Below are positions 8,833 through 16,834 of a stretch of 64,000 nucleotides of DNA, one piece after another. The stretch is from Achromobacter sp. RTa (GTDB lineage: Bacteria; Pseudomonadota; Gammaproteobacteria; Burkholderiales; Burkholderiaceae_B), in NCBI RefSeq assembly GCF_000757485.1, contig NZ_JPYO01000042.1, forward strand, positions 1,032,707 through 1,096,706, given 5' to 3'. The stretch's first letter is position 1; each line of letters opens with the position of its first letter. The notes beneath the pieces were generated by a model that searched no databases, was not told the origin of the DNA, and saw only the letters and a list, made by a program, of their open reading frames with translations. Position numbers and translations under genes: made by a program.

Positions 8833-10164
8833 TCAGCGGTTGACCAGCTTGGCCGGCGTGAACCAGACCGCGATGGCGCCCACGACCAGCACAGCGGCCA
8901 GCACATACATGCCGGAGGCGGTGGAACTGGTCAGGTCTTTCAGATAGCCGATCATGTAGGGGCTGGCGAAGCCCGCCAGGTTGCCCACCGAGTTGACGAT
9001 GGCGATGCCGGCCGCCGCCGCGGTGCCCGACAGGAACGCCGTCGGCAGCGACCAGAACAGGGGCGCGCACGTCAGCACACCGGCCGCGGCCATCGACAGG
9101 AAGACCAGCGATACCACGGTGTTGTCGGCGAAGGACGCAGCCACGGAAAAGCCCACCGCGCCGAGCAGCGCCGGCACGATCAGGTGCCAGCGGCGTTCGC
9201 GGCGCTTGTCGGCCGAATGGCCCAGCAGGTTCATCACCACGATGGCGCAAATGAACGGAATGGCGCTGAGCAGGCCGATGTTGAAGGCGCCCGTGACGCC
9301 GGTCGACTTGATCAGCGTCGGCATCCAGAACGTCAGCCCGTACTGGCCGGCCACGAAGGCGAAGTAGATCAGGCACATCCACCAGACGCGCTTGTCGGCG
9401 AACACGGCGCGCAGCGAATGCTTCTGCGAGCCCGTCTGCTTCTGGTCCTGTTCGATTTCCCGGGTCAGCAGCTTCTTTTCGTCGTCGGTCAGCCATTTGG
9501 CGCTGGAGATGCCGTTGTCCAAGTACATGATGGTGGCCACGCCGATGAGCAGCGCGGGGATGGCTTCGATCAGGAACATCCACTGCCAGCCCTGCAGGCC
9601 GTGCGTGCCGTGGAAGGCGTCCATGATCCAGCCCGACAGCGGGTTGCCGAAGATGCCGGCCACCGGGATGGCGGACATGAACAGCGCGATGATCTTGGCG
9701 CGCCGATGGGCCGGATACCAATAGGTCAGGTACAGGATCACGCCGGGATAGAAGCCGGCTTCGGCCAGGCCCAGCAGGAAACGCAGGATGTAGAACCCGG
9801 TGGGCGTCTCGACGAACATGAACATGCCCGACAGGATGCCCCACGTGATCATGATGCGCGCGATCCAGATGCGGGCGCCCAGCCTGTGCATGAGCAGGTT
9901 GCTGGGCACTTCGAAGAGGAAGTAGCCGATGAAGAACACGCCCGCGCCCAGGCCGAATACGGTTTCGCTGAAGCCCAGGTCCTGCGACATCTGCAGCTTG
10001 GCGAAACCTACGTTGACGCGATCGAGATAGGCGATCACGTAGCAAAGCATCAAGAACGGCACGAGCCGCCAGAACACCTTGGCGTAGGCGCGCGCGGTTT
10101 CGCGGGTGTCTGCCGGCTTTGCAGCGGCGGGCTGCGCGCCAAGCGTCGTTTCCATCGGGGGCAT
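8833..10164 (-). CDS. MFS transporter, anion:cation symporter (ACS) type
   Basis: A 443-residue polytopic membrane protein with about 12 segments. ACS-branch features are visible: [13 protein letters not shown] after the first segment, [15 protein letters not shown], and [18 protein letters not shown] in the fourth or fifth segment. ACS members import sugar acids such as glucarate, galactonate and tartrate, so uptake of D-erythronate and/or L-threonate is the obvious role here, between otnC and otnI. The ATG at 10164 is preceded by CTGGAG at a good distance; an ATG at 10155 and a longer frame to 10203 are alternatives. Confidence 0.9.
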   Translation of the reverse strand: MPPMETTLGAQPAAAKPADTRETARAYAKVFWRLVPFLMLCYVIAYLDRVNVGFAKLQMSQDLGFSETVFGLGAGVFFIGYFLFEVPSNLLMHRLGARIWIARIMITWGILSGMFMFVETPTGFYILRFLLGLAEAGFYPGVILYLTYWYPAHRRAKIIALFMSAIPVAGIFGNPLSGWIMDAFHGTHGLQGWQWMFLIEAIPALLIGVATIMYLDNGISSAKWLTDDEKKLLTREIEQDQKQTGSQKHSLRAVFADKRVWWMCLIYFAFVAGQYGLTFWMPTLIKSTGVTGAFNIGLLSAIPFICAIVVMNLLGHSADKRRERRWHLIVPALLGAVGFSVAASFADNTVVSLVFLSMAAAGVLTCAPLFWSLPTAFLSGTAAAAGIAIVNSVGNLAGFASPYMIGYLKDLTSSTASGMYVLAAVLVVGAIAVWFTPAKLVNR

Positions 10165-10230
10165 GCAAGTCTCCAGGAGTGCGCCATCCCGGTCCGCGGG
10201 CATGCGGCCGGGCGGCTTTGTCGGGATGAA

Positions 10231-10869
10231 TCAGTAACGTGCGCCGAAGACCGCGCGCAGCTCTTCAATGGCCGCGGTGTCGAGCGGCTCCGGGCGGGGA
10301 TCGCTCATCAGCCACAGCCGGGCGGTTTCTTCCAGCTCTTCCAGGGCGTAGGACGCATGCGACACGGAGCGCTCCCACACCACGGGGCCCAGGCGTTCGA
10401 ACAGCGCGCCGCGCACCTGCGCCGCGACGGCGGCCACCTCGGCCGCGACTTGCGCGTCGCCGGGACGGCGGTAGCCGATCAGCGGAATCCGCCCCACCTT
10501 CATGACCTGATACGGGGTGATCGGCGGCAGCACTTCATCGGGCCGCCACACGCCCGTCAGCGTCAAGGCCACCAGGTGCGTGGAATGCGTATGGACCACG
10601 CCGCGCGATTCGGGGCTGGCGCGATAGATGCCCTGGTGCAGCACCAGGGTCTTGGAGGGCTTGGCGCCGGACACCCAGTTGCCTTCCAGGTCGACCTTGG
10701 CCAGTTCGGCCGGGTCCAGGCGGCCCAGGCAGGCGTCCGTGGGAGTAATCAGCCAGCCATCGTCCAGCCGGGCGCTGATATTTCCCGCCGCGCCGACGGT
10801 ATAGCCGCGGTTGTACAGGCTGGCGCCGACGGTGCAGATTTCTTCGCGGATGCGGGATTCTTCAGCCAT
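10231..10869 (-). CDS. otnC: 3-oxo-tetronate 4-phosphate decarboxylase OtnC (class II aldolase family)
   Basis: A 212-residue class II aldolase/adducin fold protein, first gene of the acid-sugar operon. AAGNISAR, ITPTDACLGRLDP and the metal site VVHTHSTH (His93, His95) are visible. OtnC decarboxylates 3-oxo-tetronate 4-phosphate to dihydroxyacetone phosphate, closing the pathway. Oddly, where class II aldolases usually have N-H-G-P with a third metal-binding His, this protein reads ERLGP (Leu160). It may belong to a subfamily that finds this ligand elsewhere, perhaps His171; alternatively its activity differs. Confidence 0.87.
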   Translation of the reverse strand: MAEESRIREEICTVGASLYNRGYTVGAAGNISARLDDGWLITPTDACLGRLDPAELAKVDLEGNWVSGAKPSKTLVLHQGIYRASPESRGVVHTHSTHLVALTLTGVWRPDEVLPPITPYQVMKVGRIPLIGYRRPGDAQVAAEVAAVAAQVRGALFERLGPVVWERSVSHASYALEELEETARLWLMSDPRPEPLDTAAIEELRAVFGARY

Positions 10870-10925
10870 GGAACGCCCCTGTGCGGCAGGGGCGGCGGGA
10901 CGGGAAAGGCGGCTGCGGGGCCAGC

Positions 10926-10965
10926 ATGATGACGTGTCTCTAAGATTAAGTTATCGGGTCATCAT
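10926..10965. promoter_or_regulatory. Inverted repeat upstream of otnC, candidate GntR operator
   Basis: An 8-base perfect inverted repeat, ATGATGAC at 10926-10933 and GTCATCAT at 10958-10965, lies 57 bases upstream of the otnC start in an AT-rich segment that reads TTGTATGATGAC then CTTAATCT on the minus strand, where the operon promoter should be. Binding by the GntR protein encoded at 4077-4784 is inference. Confidence 0.45.
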
Positions 10966-11027
10966 ACAAATTTAGGGCCCGCAAAAACACAGGGTAAACC
11001 CGCTATCGACGTAACAAAGGGAATCCC

Positions 11028-12170
11028 TCAGGCGGGCGCGCCGCCGCCGCGGCCCGGCGCGGCGGCGGCCATCCAGGCCGTCAGCGCCATTGCCAACAGG
11101 CCCAGAAGCGAGGGATACAGCATGCTCAGGTTGCGCACCTCGCCGGGCGAGCAGAACAGCAAAAACAGCGGCAGGTTGACGGAGAAGGCCAGCATCGCAT
11201 GCTGGCGCAGTGCCTGCGGCAGGCGCGGCCAGCCGATGGCGGCAATGCCCGCGCACGCCAGGAAGCTCACGATTCCGAAGCCGCGCGGCAACAGCACGCC
11301 GTAGGTGTTCTCCGTGCGCAGCCAGTTGCCGGGATCGGCATAGAAGCGCAGGTTGTCCCACAGTTGGTAATCCACCGTCGTGCCCGGATTCCCCGCATAG
11401 CGCATGCGCAGCGCCAGATAGACGCAGCCGCACACGAAGAGCAGGGCCGCCACCAGCGCGACGGCCTGCGCGCGCGGCAGGTTGCGTCGCAGCAGCGGAT
11501 AGAGGGAGGGGGTGAAAAAGAAGAAGGCTTCCTTGTTCCAGGTCGCAAGGCCGGCCAGCGCCAGCAGGACCGCCAGGCGCAGAGGCGTGCGGCGCGACGC
11601 CCCCATCGCCAGCAGGACGGCGCCCATCATGAAGAGCAACTCGACGAAATCGTAGAAGTATCCGCCTTCGGTCAGGAAGAACGGCAGCAGGAGCGCGACG
11701 ATGGCGGGCGACGCCGTCGCGGCCACTGCGTCCGCGCCGGCCCGCAGGCACAAGCGCCGCATCACGAACAGCGCGGCCAGCAGCGCCAAGAAGGTGAGGT
11801 AATAGACGATGTGATAGCGCAAGGTGACGGCCGGCACCAGCGCTTCCGATCCCGGATAGCGCATCGCCAGCCCCGAGCGGCTATTCAGCCTCCGGGGCTC
11901 CGCCAGGCGCTCGGAGATGCGCGCCACGGTTGCCTGCGGCAGCGCGGCCTGGATCCCGTTGGCCAGTGCCGGCATGAACTGCCTGTATACGTAGGGGCGA
12001 TGGGCCGTGCCTTCGACCATGCGCGACAGGCTCAATGCCGGGTGCCCGTCGTTCAGCCTCCACTTTGTATAGAAGCCGTTCATGGCGGCGGCCGCGATGA
12101 CGACGTAGGCGCAGGACAAGAGGAACCAGCGGTAGCCCGTGCTTTCGAAAAAGCGTCTCATGAAATTCAT
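11028..12170 (-). CDS. Polytopic membrane protein, GT-C-like layout
   Basis: I do not recognise a characterised family. The 380-residue protein has one N-terminal membrane segment, then a hydrophilic loop of about 80 residues containing NDGHPALS and HRPYVYRQFMP, then about eight further segments ending in a Gly/Ala/Pro-rich tail. A first acidic extracytoplasmic loop followed by many segments is the layout of lipid-sugar-using GT-C glycosyltransferases, but no diagnostic motif is seen. It is the last gene of an operon with the HAD phosphatase, UbiA prenyltransferase and the 57-codon frame; its ATG at 12170 follows that frame's stop by four bases. A role in using a polyprenyl-linked sugar is inference. 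Confidence 0.75.
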   Translation of the reverse strand: MNFMRRFFESTGYRWFLLSCAYVVIAAAAMNGFYTKWRLNDGHPALSLSRMVEGTAHRPYVYRQFMPALANGIQAALPQATVARISERLAEPRRLNSRSGLAMRYPGSEALVPAVTLRYHIVYYLTFLALLAALFVMRRLCLRAGADAVAATASPAIVALLLPFFLTEGGYFYDFVELLFMMGAVLLAMGASRRTPLRLAVLLALAGLATWNKEAFFFFTPSLYPLLRRNLPRAQAVALVAALLFVCGCVYLALRMRYAGNPGTTVDYQLWDNLRFYADPGNWLRTENTYGVLLPRGFGIVSFLACAGIAAIGWPRLPQALRQHAMLAFSVNLPLFLLFCSPGEVRNLSMLYPSLLGLLAMALTAWMAAAAPGRGGGAPA

Positions 12171-12174
12171 ATGC

Positions 12175-12348
12175 CTATTTCGACAGCAGGAAGACGCCGA
12201 TGGCGATGAAGGCGGCGCGCCACGCGCGCGGCCGAGATCGACTCCGCGCCGGACAGCAGGCCATGGCCGAAGACGCCCCCGCCGCCTTGAGCGCCACGCT
12301 GGCCGCCACGCTGCAGGCCCCGCTGAGAATCAGCCATGGAGATGCCAT
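12175..12348 (-). CDS. 57-residue reading frame, possible truncated SMR/EamA-type protein
   Basis: A short frame fits exactly between the UbiA stop (two bases before its ATG) and the next ATG at 12170, with an upstream GGGAACTTGAAG that could bind ribosomes. It begins MASPWLILSGACSVAASVAL then KAAG, a hydrophobic segment with the A-L-K pattern found at the N-terminus of small multidrug resistance and ArnE/EamA-like flippases, and ends with a second hydrophobic stretch (AAFIAIGVFLLSK). The arginine-rich middle (CCPARSRSRPR) and the early stop suggest it is truncated or frameshifted relative to the usual 100-120-residue protein. Coding status is supported by spacing only. Confidence 0.5.
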   Translation of the reverse strand: MASPWLILSGACSVAASVALKAAGASSAMACCPARSRSRPRAWRAAFIAIGVFLLSK

Positions 12349-12350
12349 CT

Positions 12351-13232
12351 TCAAGTTCCCACGAGCAAGACCACCACGATCACCCAGGCCAGCACCGCCA
12401 TGCGTATCTGGTTATCGGCCAGCAGGTCGCGACCCGGCTCCTCGCCCGAGCCGCCCTTGTACAGCAGGAACAGGTAGCGAAAGACGCCGAAGGTGACGAT
12501 GGGCAAGGTAAGGACCAGGTGCTGGGTGCCGTGCAATGCCGCGGTCTCGGCATCCACCGTGTACAGGCCGTAGGTGAGCAGCGTCGCGCTGGCAGTGATG
12601 GCCACCAGGTTGTCCAGCAGTTGCGCGTTGTAGTGGCGCAGCACGATGCGCGTGCTGCCCTCCAGGGCGAGCACGCCGCCGGGCACGGCGACGATCTCGG
12701 CGCGCCGCTTCGCGAATCCCAGGAACAGCGTCAGCATGAAACTGCACAACAGCATCCAGCGGGACGGAATGATGCCTACGGCATAGGTGCCGCAAGCCAG
12801 GCGCAGCATGAAGCCGGCGGCGACGCAGAACACATCGACCAGCACCTTGTGCTTCAGGCACAGCGTATAGGCGATGTTCAGCGCCAGGTAGCAGGCCACC
12901 GCCAGCGCCACCGGCCATTCCCCAAACGCCGGCGGCAGCCCCAGCGCGCCGCAGAACAGGATCGCGACCAGCGCGCGCGCCTGCGGCAGGCCGACCTGGC
13001 CGCTGGCGATGGGGCGATGGCGCTTCGTGGGATGGGCGGCGTCGGCCGCCCGGTCGTAATAGTCGTTCAGCACGTAGACCGCGCTGGACGCCAGGCAGAA
13101 CGCCACGAATCCCACGCCCACCGCGAATACAAGATCCGGGTCGGCCCAACCGTGGCTGAAGATCAGCCCGATCAGCACGAAGCCGTTCTTCAGCCATTGC
13201 TGCGGACGCAGCAGGGAAATGATGGCGCTCAT
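12351..13232 (-). CDS. UbiA-family prenyltransferase, similar to decaprenyl-phosphate phosphoribosyltransferase
   Basis: A 293-residue integral membrane prenyltransferase with about eight or nine segments. The first aspartate motif is clear: YVLNDYYDRAAD (Asn56, Asp57, Asp60, Asp64), followed by HPTKRHRPIASG. The N-terminal LRPQQWLKNG and the TKRHRPIA pattern are those of the branch that transfers phosphoribose to polyprenyl phosphate (mycobacterial Rv3806c type), rather than of quinone or heme synthesis. The ATG at 13232 overlaps the HAD phosphatase stop (ATGA). A UbiA/HAD pair is the expected set for making decaprenyl-phospho-ribose; the rest of the operon could use that lipid sugar. Confidence 0.85.
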   Translation of the reverse strand: MSAIISLLRPQQWLKNGFVLIGLIFSHGWADPDLVFAVGVGFVAFCLASSAVYVLNDYYDRAADAAHPTKRHRPIASGQVGLPQARALVAILFCGALGLPPAFGEWPVALAVACYLALNIAYTLCLKHKVLVDVFCVAAGFMLRLACGTYAVGIIPSRWMLLCSFMLTLFLGFAKRRAEIVAVPGGVLALEGSTRIVLRHYNAQLLDNLVAITASATLLTYGLYTVDAETAALHGTQHLVLTLPIVTFGVFRYLFLLYKGGSGEEPGRDLLADNQIRMAVLAWVIVVVLLVGT

Positions 13233-13852
13233 GGCTTCACGGCCTGGCCGCGGTACCAGGCATGCTGGGCGGCATCGATCATCCATTGATCGCCGCGGCT
13301 GTCGCCGTAGGCATACAGTTCGTAGCGGCCCCGGGGGCCGAAGCGTTCGGTCAGGCGGCGCATTTTTTCAGGGCCCCAGCAATTGGGCCCGTCGAAATCG
13401 CCCGTGAGCCGCCCCTGCCCATCCGTAGACATCCGCGTGCAGATCAGGTCGGAGAAGCCCAGATGGCGCGAAGCTTCTTCCAGATAGATGTCCGGCGACG
13501 CGCTCACCAGGACGCAATGGTCGCCGCGCTGCTGATGCCAGTGCAGCCGCTCGACCAAGGCGGAACGCAGGGGAATGGTATGCACCCATGCACGCGCGAT
13601 GCGAGCCAGCTCGGCGCGCGAACGGCCTTTCAGCGCCGCCCGGCATAGCGCCGCCTTGGCGTGCTCGTTACTGCGCAGGCGCAGCGCGCATCCCGTCAGC
13701 GCGGGCGCGGCCGCCAGGAGGGCCCCAAGCAGCCTGGCCCATGAAAGATGGGCCAGAAAGGGGACGAACGTGTCACGCCGCGTCAGGGTACCGTCGAAGT
13801 CGAAGGCCGCGATCACGCGTGGATGAACGGGAAACTGCGATTGTGGGGGCAT
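13229..13852 (-). CDS. HAD-IB family phosphatase
   Basis: A 207-residue haloacid-dehalogenase superfamily hydrolase. Motif I is AAFDFDGTLTRRD (nucleophile Asp18, Asp20), motif II VLVSASPDIYL, and motif IV YAYGDSRGD. In many bacteria this HAD-IB type is adjacent or fused to the UbiA phosphoribosyltransferase, where it is thought to remove the 5-phosphate from polyprenyl-phospho-ribose. The ATG at 13852 is the last one before motif I; an in-frame ATG at 13879 is possible and neither has a strong ribosome binding site. First gene of the four-gene operon. Confidence 0.87.
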   Translation of the reverse strand: MPPQSQFPVHPRVIAAFDFDGTLTRRDTFVPFLAHLSWARLLGALLAAAPALTGCALRLRSNEHAKAALCRAALKGRSRAELARIARAWVHTIPLRSALVERLHWHQQRGDHCVLVSASPDIYLEEASRHLGFSDLICTRMSTDGQGRLTGDFDGPNCWGPEKMRRLTERFGPRGRYELYAYGDSRGDQWMIDAAQHAWYRGQAVKP

Positions 13853-13915
13853 GCTGCTTTCGCTACAGCGCCCGGCCATGCCGGAGCTGCCGCAGACTAT
13901 GCCCGAGAAAAGCCC

Positions 13916-13942
13916 GCGCTTGGGGCGCGGGCACGCATTATC
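13916..13942 (-). terminator. Hairpin with short T tract, terminator of the CMD/dehydrogenase pair
   Basis: On the minus strand GCCCGCGC (from 13942) and GCGCGGGC (to 13922) form an 8-base stem around a short loop, directly followed by TTTTCT. It lies about 100 bases past the stop of the dehydrogenase gene ending at 14046. Confidence 0.6.
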
Positions 13943-14045
13943 AGACGCTGTCTTATCTGCGCGGGCCCTGCCCCATCCCGACGCGTCGGCCCGGCCGTTC
14001 ATGCGGGACCGAGACGGCGCGGCCTGGGCCGCGCCGCATGGAGCT

Positions 14046-14969
14046 TCAGTCCTTCTTGGGCCCCAATTCCACGCCCGCCAACTGCTCGGACAAGCGGGCG
14101 ACCGCGGTGTGGTCCTGGCCCTTGCCCAGCGTCTTGCCGGCCGAAGCCCAGAGTTCCCGGCACAGCGACGCGAACGGCGTCGGCGTGCCGGTATCGGTGG
14201 CGATGCCCAGCGCAATGCCCAGGTCCTTGACCATCAGGTCCAGCCCGAAGCCGGAATTGAACTGGCGCGACAGCACGAACTGCTTGAACTTCTTCTGGGT
14301 GGAATTATTCATGCCGGTCGACGCGTTGAGCACGTCCACGATCACGTTCGGATCCAGGCCGAACTGCTGGCCGATCAGCATGGCTTCGACCCCGATCAGG
14401 AAACCGCCCGCCGACACCAGGTTGTTCAATGCCTTCATGGCGTGGGCGCTGCCGACGTCTCCCACGGGCGTGATCGACGTGCCCATGCAGGCCAGGGCCG
14501 GACGCACCCGTTCCAGCGTTGCCGCGGGACCGCCGAACATGATCGCCAGCTCGCCCGTGCGTGCGCGCGGCACCCCGCCGGACACCGGCGCGTCCACCAT
14601 CTCGCCGCCGGCGGCGGCCACGGCCTGGGCCAGCCGCTGGGTATGCGCCGGCACGCCGGAACTCATGTCCACCACGACGGCGCCCGGCCGCAAGCCCGCC
14701 AGCACGCCCTGCTCGCCGCCCAGCACCTGCTCGACTATGGCACTGGTGGGCAGCATGGTGAAAATGATGTCGGCCTGGCCCGCCAGTTCGGCGCAAGTCG
14801 CCGCGGCCTGCCCGCCCACCTCCTTGGCGAATTTCCCGGCCTGGCCCGGCGCGGCGTCGAACACCGTCACCGCGAACCCGGCCTGGACCAGCCGGGCGGC
14901 CATGGGCCAGCCCATGCTGCCGATGCCGATCAGGCCAACGCGCGCTTGCGGAGTGCCCGGCGCGCTCAT
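14046..14969 (-). CDS. NAD(P)-dependent oxidoreductase, 3-hydroxyisobutyrate dehydrogenase family
   Basis: A 307-residue beta-hydroxyacid dehydrogenase. It has VGLIGIGSMGWPMA at residues 11-24, VDAPVSGG near 125-132 and the catalytic KALNN (Lys179, Asn182). The substrate is a 3-hydroxy acid or its imine equivalent, not identifiable from sequence. The ATG at 14969 overlaps the stop of the upstream carboxymuconolactone-decarboxylase-like gene (ATGA), so the two are co-transcribed, divergent from the ABC transporter operon and probably under the same GntR control. It is a paralogue, not a copy, of LtnD earlier in the window. Confidence 0.88.
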   Translation of the reverse strand: MSAPGTPQARVGLIGIGSMGWPMAARLVQAGFAVTVFDAAPGQAGKFAKEVGGQAAATCAELAGQADIIFTMLPTSAIVEQVLGGEQGVLAGLRPGAVVVDMSSGVPAHTQRLAQAVAAAGGEMVDAPVSGGVPRARTGELAIMFGGPAATLERVRPALACMGTSITPVGDVGSAHAMKALNNLVSAGGFLIGVEAMLIGQQFGLDPNVIVDVLNASTGMNNSTQKKFKQFVLSRQFNSGFGLDLMVKDLGIALGIATDTGTPTPFASLCRELWASAGKTLGKGQDHTAVARLSEQLAGVELGPKKD

Positions 14970-15379
14970 GCCTGCGGCTCCTTGAAGGCGCCTTCCTCCT
15001 CCAGCACCTGGTTGGCCACCTTGAACGCGTCCAGGCCCGCCGGAATGCCGCAATACACAGTGGCCTGCAGCAGGATTTCCTTGATTTCCTCGACCGTCAC
15101 GCCATTGTTCAGCGCACCCTTGACGTGCAGCTTGATCTCGGCCGGGCGGTTAAGCGCCGTCAGCATGGCCAAGTTCAGCATGCTGCGGGTCTTCTTTTCC
15201 AGGCCGGGGCGGCCCCAGGTATAGCCCCAGCACCATTCGGTGGTGATGTGCTGGAAGGCCATCATGAATTCGTTGGCGCGGGCTAGCGAGCCGTCCACGT
15301 ATTCGGTGCCCAGCACTTCGCGGCGCAGGTTCAGGCCTTGGTCGAACAGGGCCTGGGTTTCGGATTTGACGTCTGCCAT
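14966..15379 (-). CDS. Carboxymuconolactone decarboxylase (CMD) family protein
   Basis: A 137-residue protein with the CMD fold and a PcaC-like length and pattern: TEWCWGYTWGRPGLEKKTRS, then LNLAMLTALNRPAEIKLHVKGALNNGVT and EIKEILLQATVYCGIPAGLDAF. PcaC opens and decarboxylates 4-carboxymuconolactone, but many homologues act on other lactones or as CxxC-less peroxide enzymes; this one has no CxxC. No other protocatechuate genes are nearby, so the substrate is probably something else. A clear GAGGAG precedes the ATG at 15379. Confidence 0.88.
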   Translation of the reverse strand: MADVKSETQALFDQGLNLRREVLGTEYVDGSLARANEFMMAFQHITTEWCWGYTWGRPGLEKKTRSMLNLAMLTALNRPAEIKLHVKGALNNGVTVEEIKEILLQATVYCGIPAGLDAFKVANQVLEEEGAFKEPQA

Positions 15380-15430
15380 GGTTGCTCCTCTCTCGTGGCG
15401 GTGACCGGCAAGGCCTGGCTTGCTCGCCGG

Positions 15431-15525
15431 TGATTTTGTCTGATTGTCAGTCAAACTTGGTGAGATCGTCAATAGTCGGATTGTCTGACAATATTCTTGA
15501 CCGAATGAAATACGCGAACAATAAT
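15431..15525. promoter_or_regulatory. Divergent promoter with FadR-type operators ATTGTCTGACAAT
   Basis: Two boxes are seen: ATTGTCTGACAAT at 15480-15492, a 13-base palindrome around a central T, and TTGTCTGATTGTCAG at 15436-15450, which contains CTGA-TTG-TCAG. The perfect box sits directly upstream of a good plus-strand promoter, TTGACC (15497-15502), 17 bases, AATAAT (15520-15525). TTGTCNGACAA is a common recognition sequence of FCD-type GntR proteins; the gene at 20239 in the same operon is the candidate regulator. Confidence 0.65.
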
Positions 15526-15585
15526 TGGCCCAGAGCGCCGGGCTGGCTGCCGAGCGCCATCCTCGAAAAAAGCCAGGAGACAACC

Positions 15586-16803
15586 ATGAAGACACCCCAA
15601 CAGGCGATCCGCCGCGGGCGCAGGGAATTCGTCGCCGGCCTCGGCGCCGCTGCCTTGGCGGCAAGCCTGCCCGGCCGCGCGCTGGCCGCTCCGTCCGAAG
15701 TCAATGTCGGCGTGATCCTGCCGCTGTCGGGCGCCAATGCCCAGTTCGGCATCAACTCGCGCCAGGGGCTGGAACTGGCCGCCGACGAAATCAACGCGGC
15801 TGGCGGCATCAAGGCCCTGGGCGGCGCCAAGCTAAAGCTCATCATCGCTGACGCCACCTCGCAGCCCACCACGGCGGCAACCGTGGCGCAGCGCCTGATC
15901 ACGCAGAACCGCTGCGTCGCCATCATCGGCGCATATGCCTCATCGCTGACCCTGGCGGTATCCGAGGTCACCGAACGCCGCGGCATTCCGCTGTTGACCA
16001 TGTCGTTCTCGGATGTGCTCACCGAGCGCGGCTTCAAGCACATTTTCCAGGTGGTATCCAAGGGCTCCGTGCTCGGGCGCGCGCAGTACGACTACGCCGC
16101 GTCGGTCGTGGCCGGCGCGTCCGAAATCAAGAAGATCGCCCTGCTCTACGAAGACACCGCCTACGGCACGTCGCAGGCGGTGGGCGTGCGCAACGCGGCC
16201 AAGGCGGCGGGCGCGCAGATCGTGCTGGACGAGGCCTACCCGCTGGGCATCACCGACGTCACCCCGCTGATCAGCAAGCTGCGGGGCTCCGACGCCCAGA
16301 TCGTCTTCCCCATTTCCTACCTCAACGACAGCCTGCTGATCATCCGCGTCATGCGGCAGCAGCGCCTGACCGTGCCGGTCGTGGGCGGCGCGGCCGGCTA
16401 TGTCATCCCCGACTTCGCCAAAGCGCTGGGCCAGTACGCGCAGGCCGTGCTGTCCATCGCGCCCGCCAACTACGACCAGGCGCCCGAATACACCGAACGC
16501 TACCGCAAGCGGTTCGGCACGTTCATGCCGCACGAGGCGCTGGAGCACGCGGTCTGCGCCGGCGTGCTGGCGCAAGCGCTGGAAGTCGCTGCGTCGGACA
16601 AGCCCGAAGCGGTATCCAAGGCCCTGCGCGCCCAGAAGTACGACCAGGGCTGGGCGGGCGTGATGTCGGGCGGCGGCGTGCACTTCGACGCCAACGGGCT
16701 GAACACCATGGCGCAGCCGATCATGGTCCAGTGGCAGAACAACGAGCTTGTTTCAGTCTGGCCGCAGGCTTTGGCCAAGGGCCGCGTCATCAGCGCGGGT
16801 TGA
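15586..16803 (+). CDS. ABC transporter substrate-binding protein, branched-chain amino acid type
   Basis: A 405-residue type I periplasmic binding protein (Peripla_BP_6/LivJ-like). The N-terminus has a twin-arginine-like exporter signal (RREFVAG at residues 12-18, then a hydrophobic stretch ending ALAAP). The mature part opens with VNVGVILPLSGANAQFG and contains ALLYEDTAYGTSQAVG, typical of the family. An AGGAGACAACC ribosome binding site precedes the ATG at 15586. It heads an operon with livH-, livM-, livG- and livF-type genes, regulator and two hydrolases. Ligands of this family range from amino acids and amides to aromatic acids; this ligand is unknown. Confidence 0.92.
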   Translation: MKTPQQAIRRGRREFVAGLGAAALAASLPGRALAAPSEVNVGVILPLSGANAQFGINSRQGLELAADEINAAGGIKALGGAKLKLIIADATSQPTTAATVAQRLITQNRCVAIIGAYASSLTLAVSEVTERRGIPLLTMSFSDVLTERGFKHIFQVVSKGSVLGRAQYDYAASVVAGASEIKKIALLYEDTAYGTSQAVGVRNAAKAAGAQIVLDEAYPLGITDVTPLISKLRGSDAQIVFPISYLNDSLLIIRVMRQQRLTVPVVGGAAGYVIPDFAKALGQYAQAVLSIAPANYDQAPEYTERYRKRFGTFMPHEALEHAVCAGVLAQALEVAASDKPEAVSKALRAQKYDQGWAGVMSGGGVHFDANGLNTMAQPIMVQWQNNELVSVWPQALAKGRVISAG

Positions 16804-16834
16804 GCGCGGCGCGCGCGGCGTACGGAGAGCGACC

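Noticed and set aside
8509-10929. Open frame of 806 codons on the plus strand
   Set aside because: It runs antisense through otnI, the transporter and otnC, is rich in His, Arg, Gln and Ala as expected for shadow frames in GC-rich DNA, and shows no family motif.
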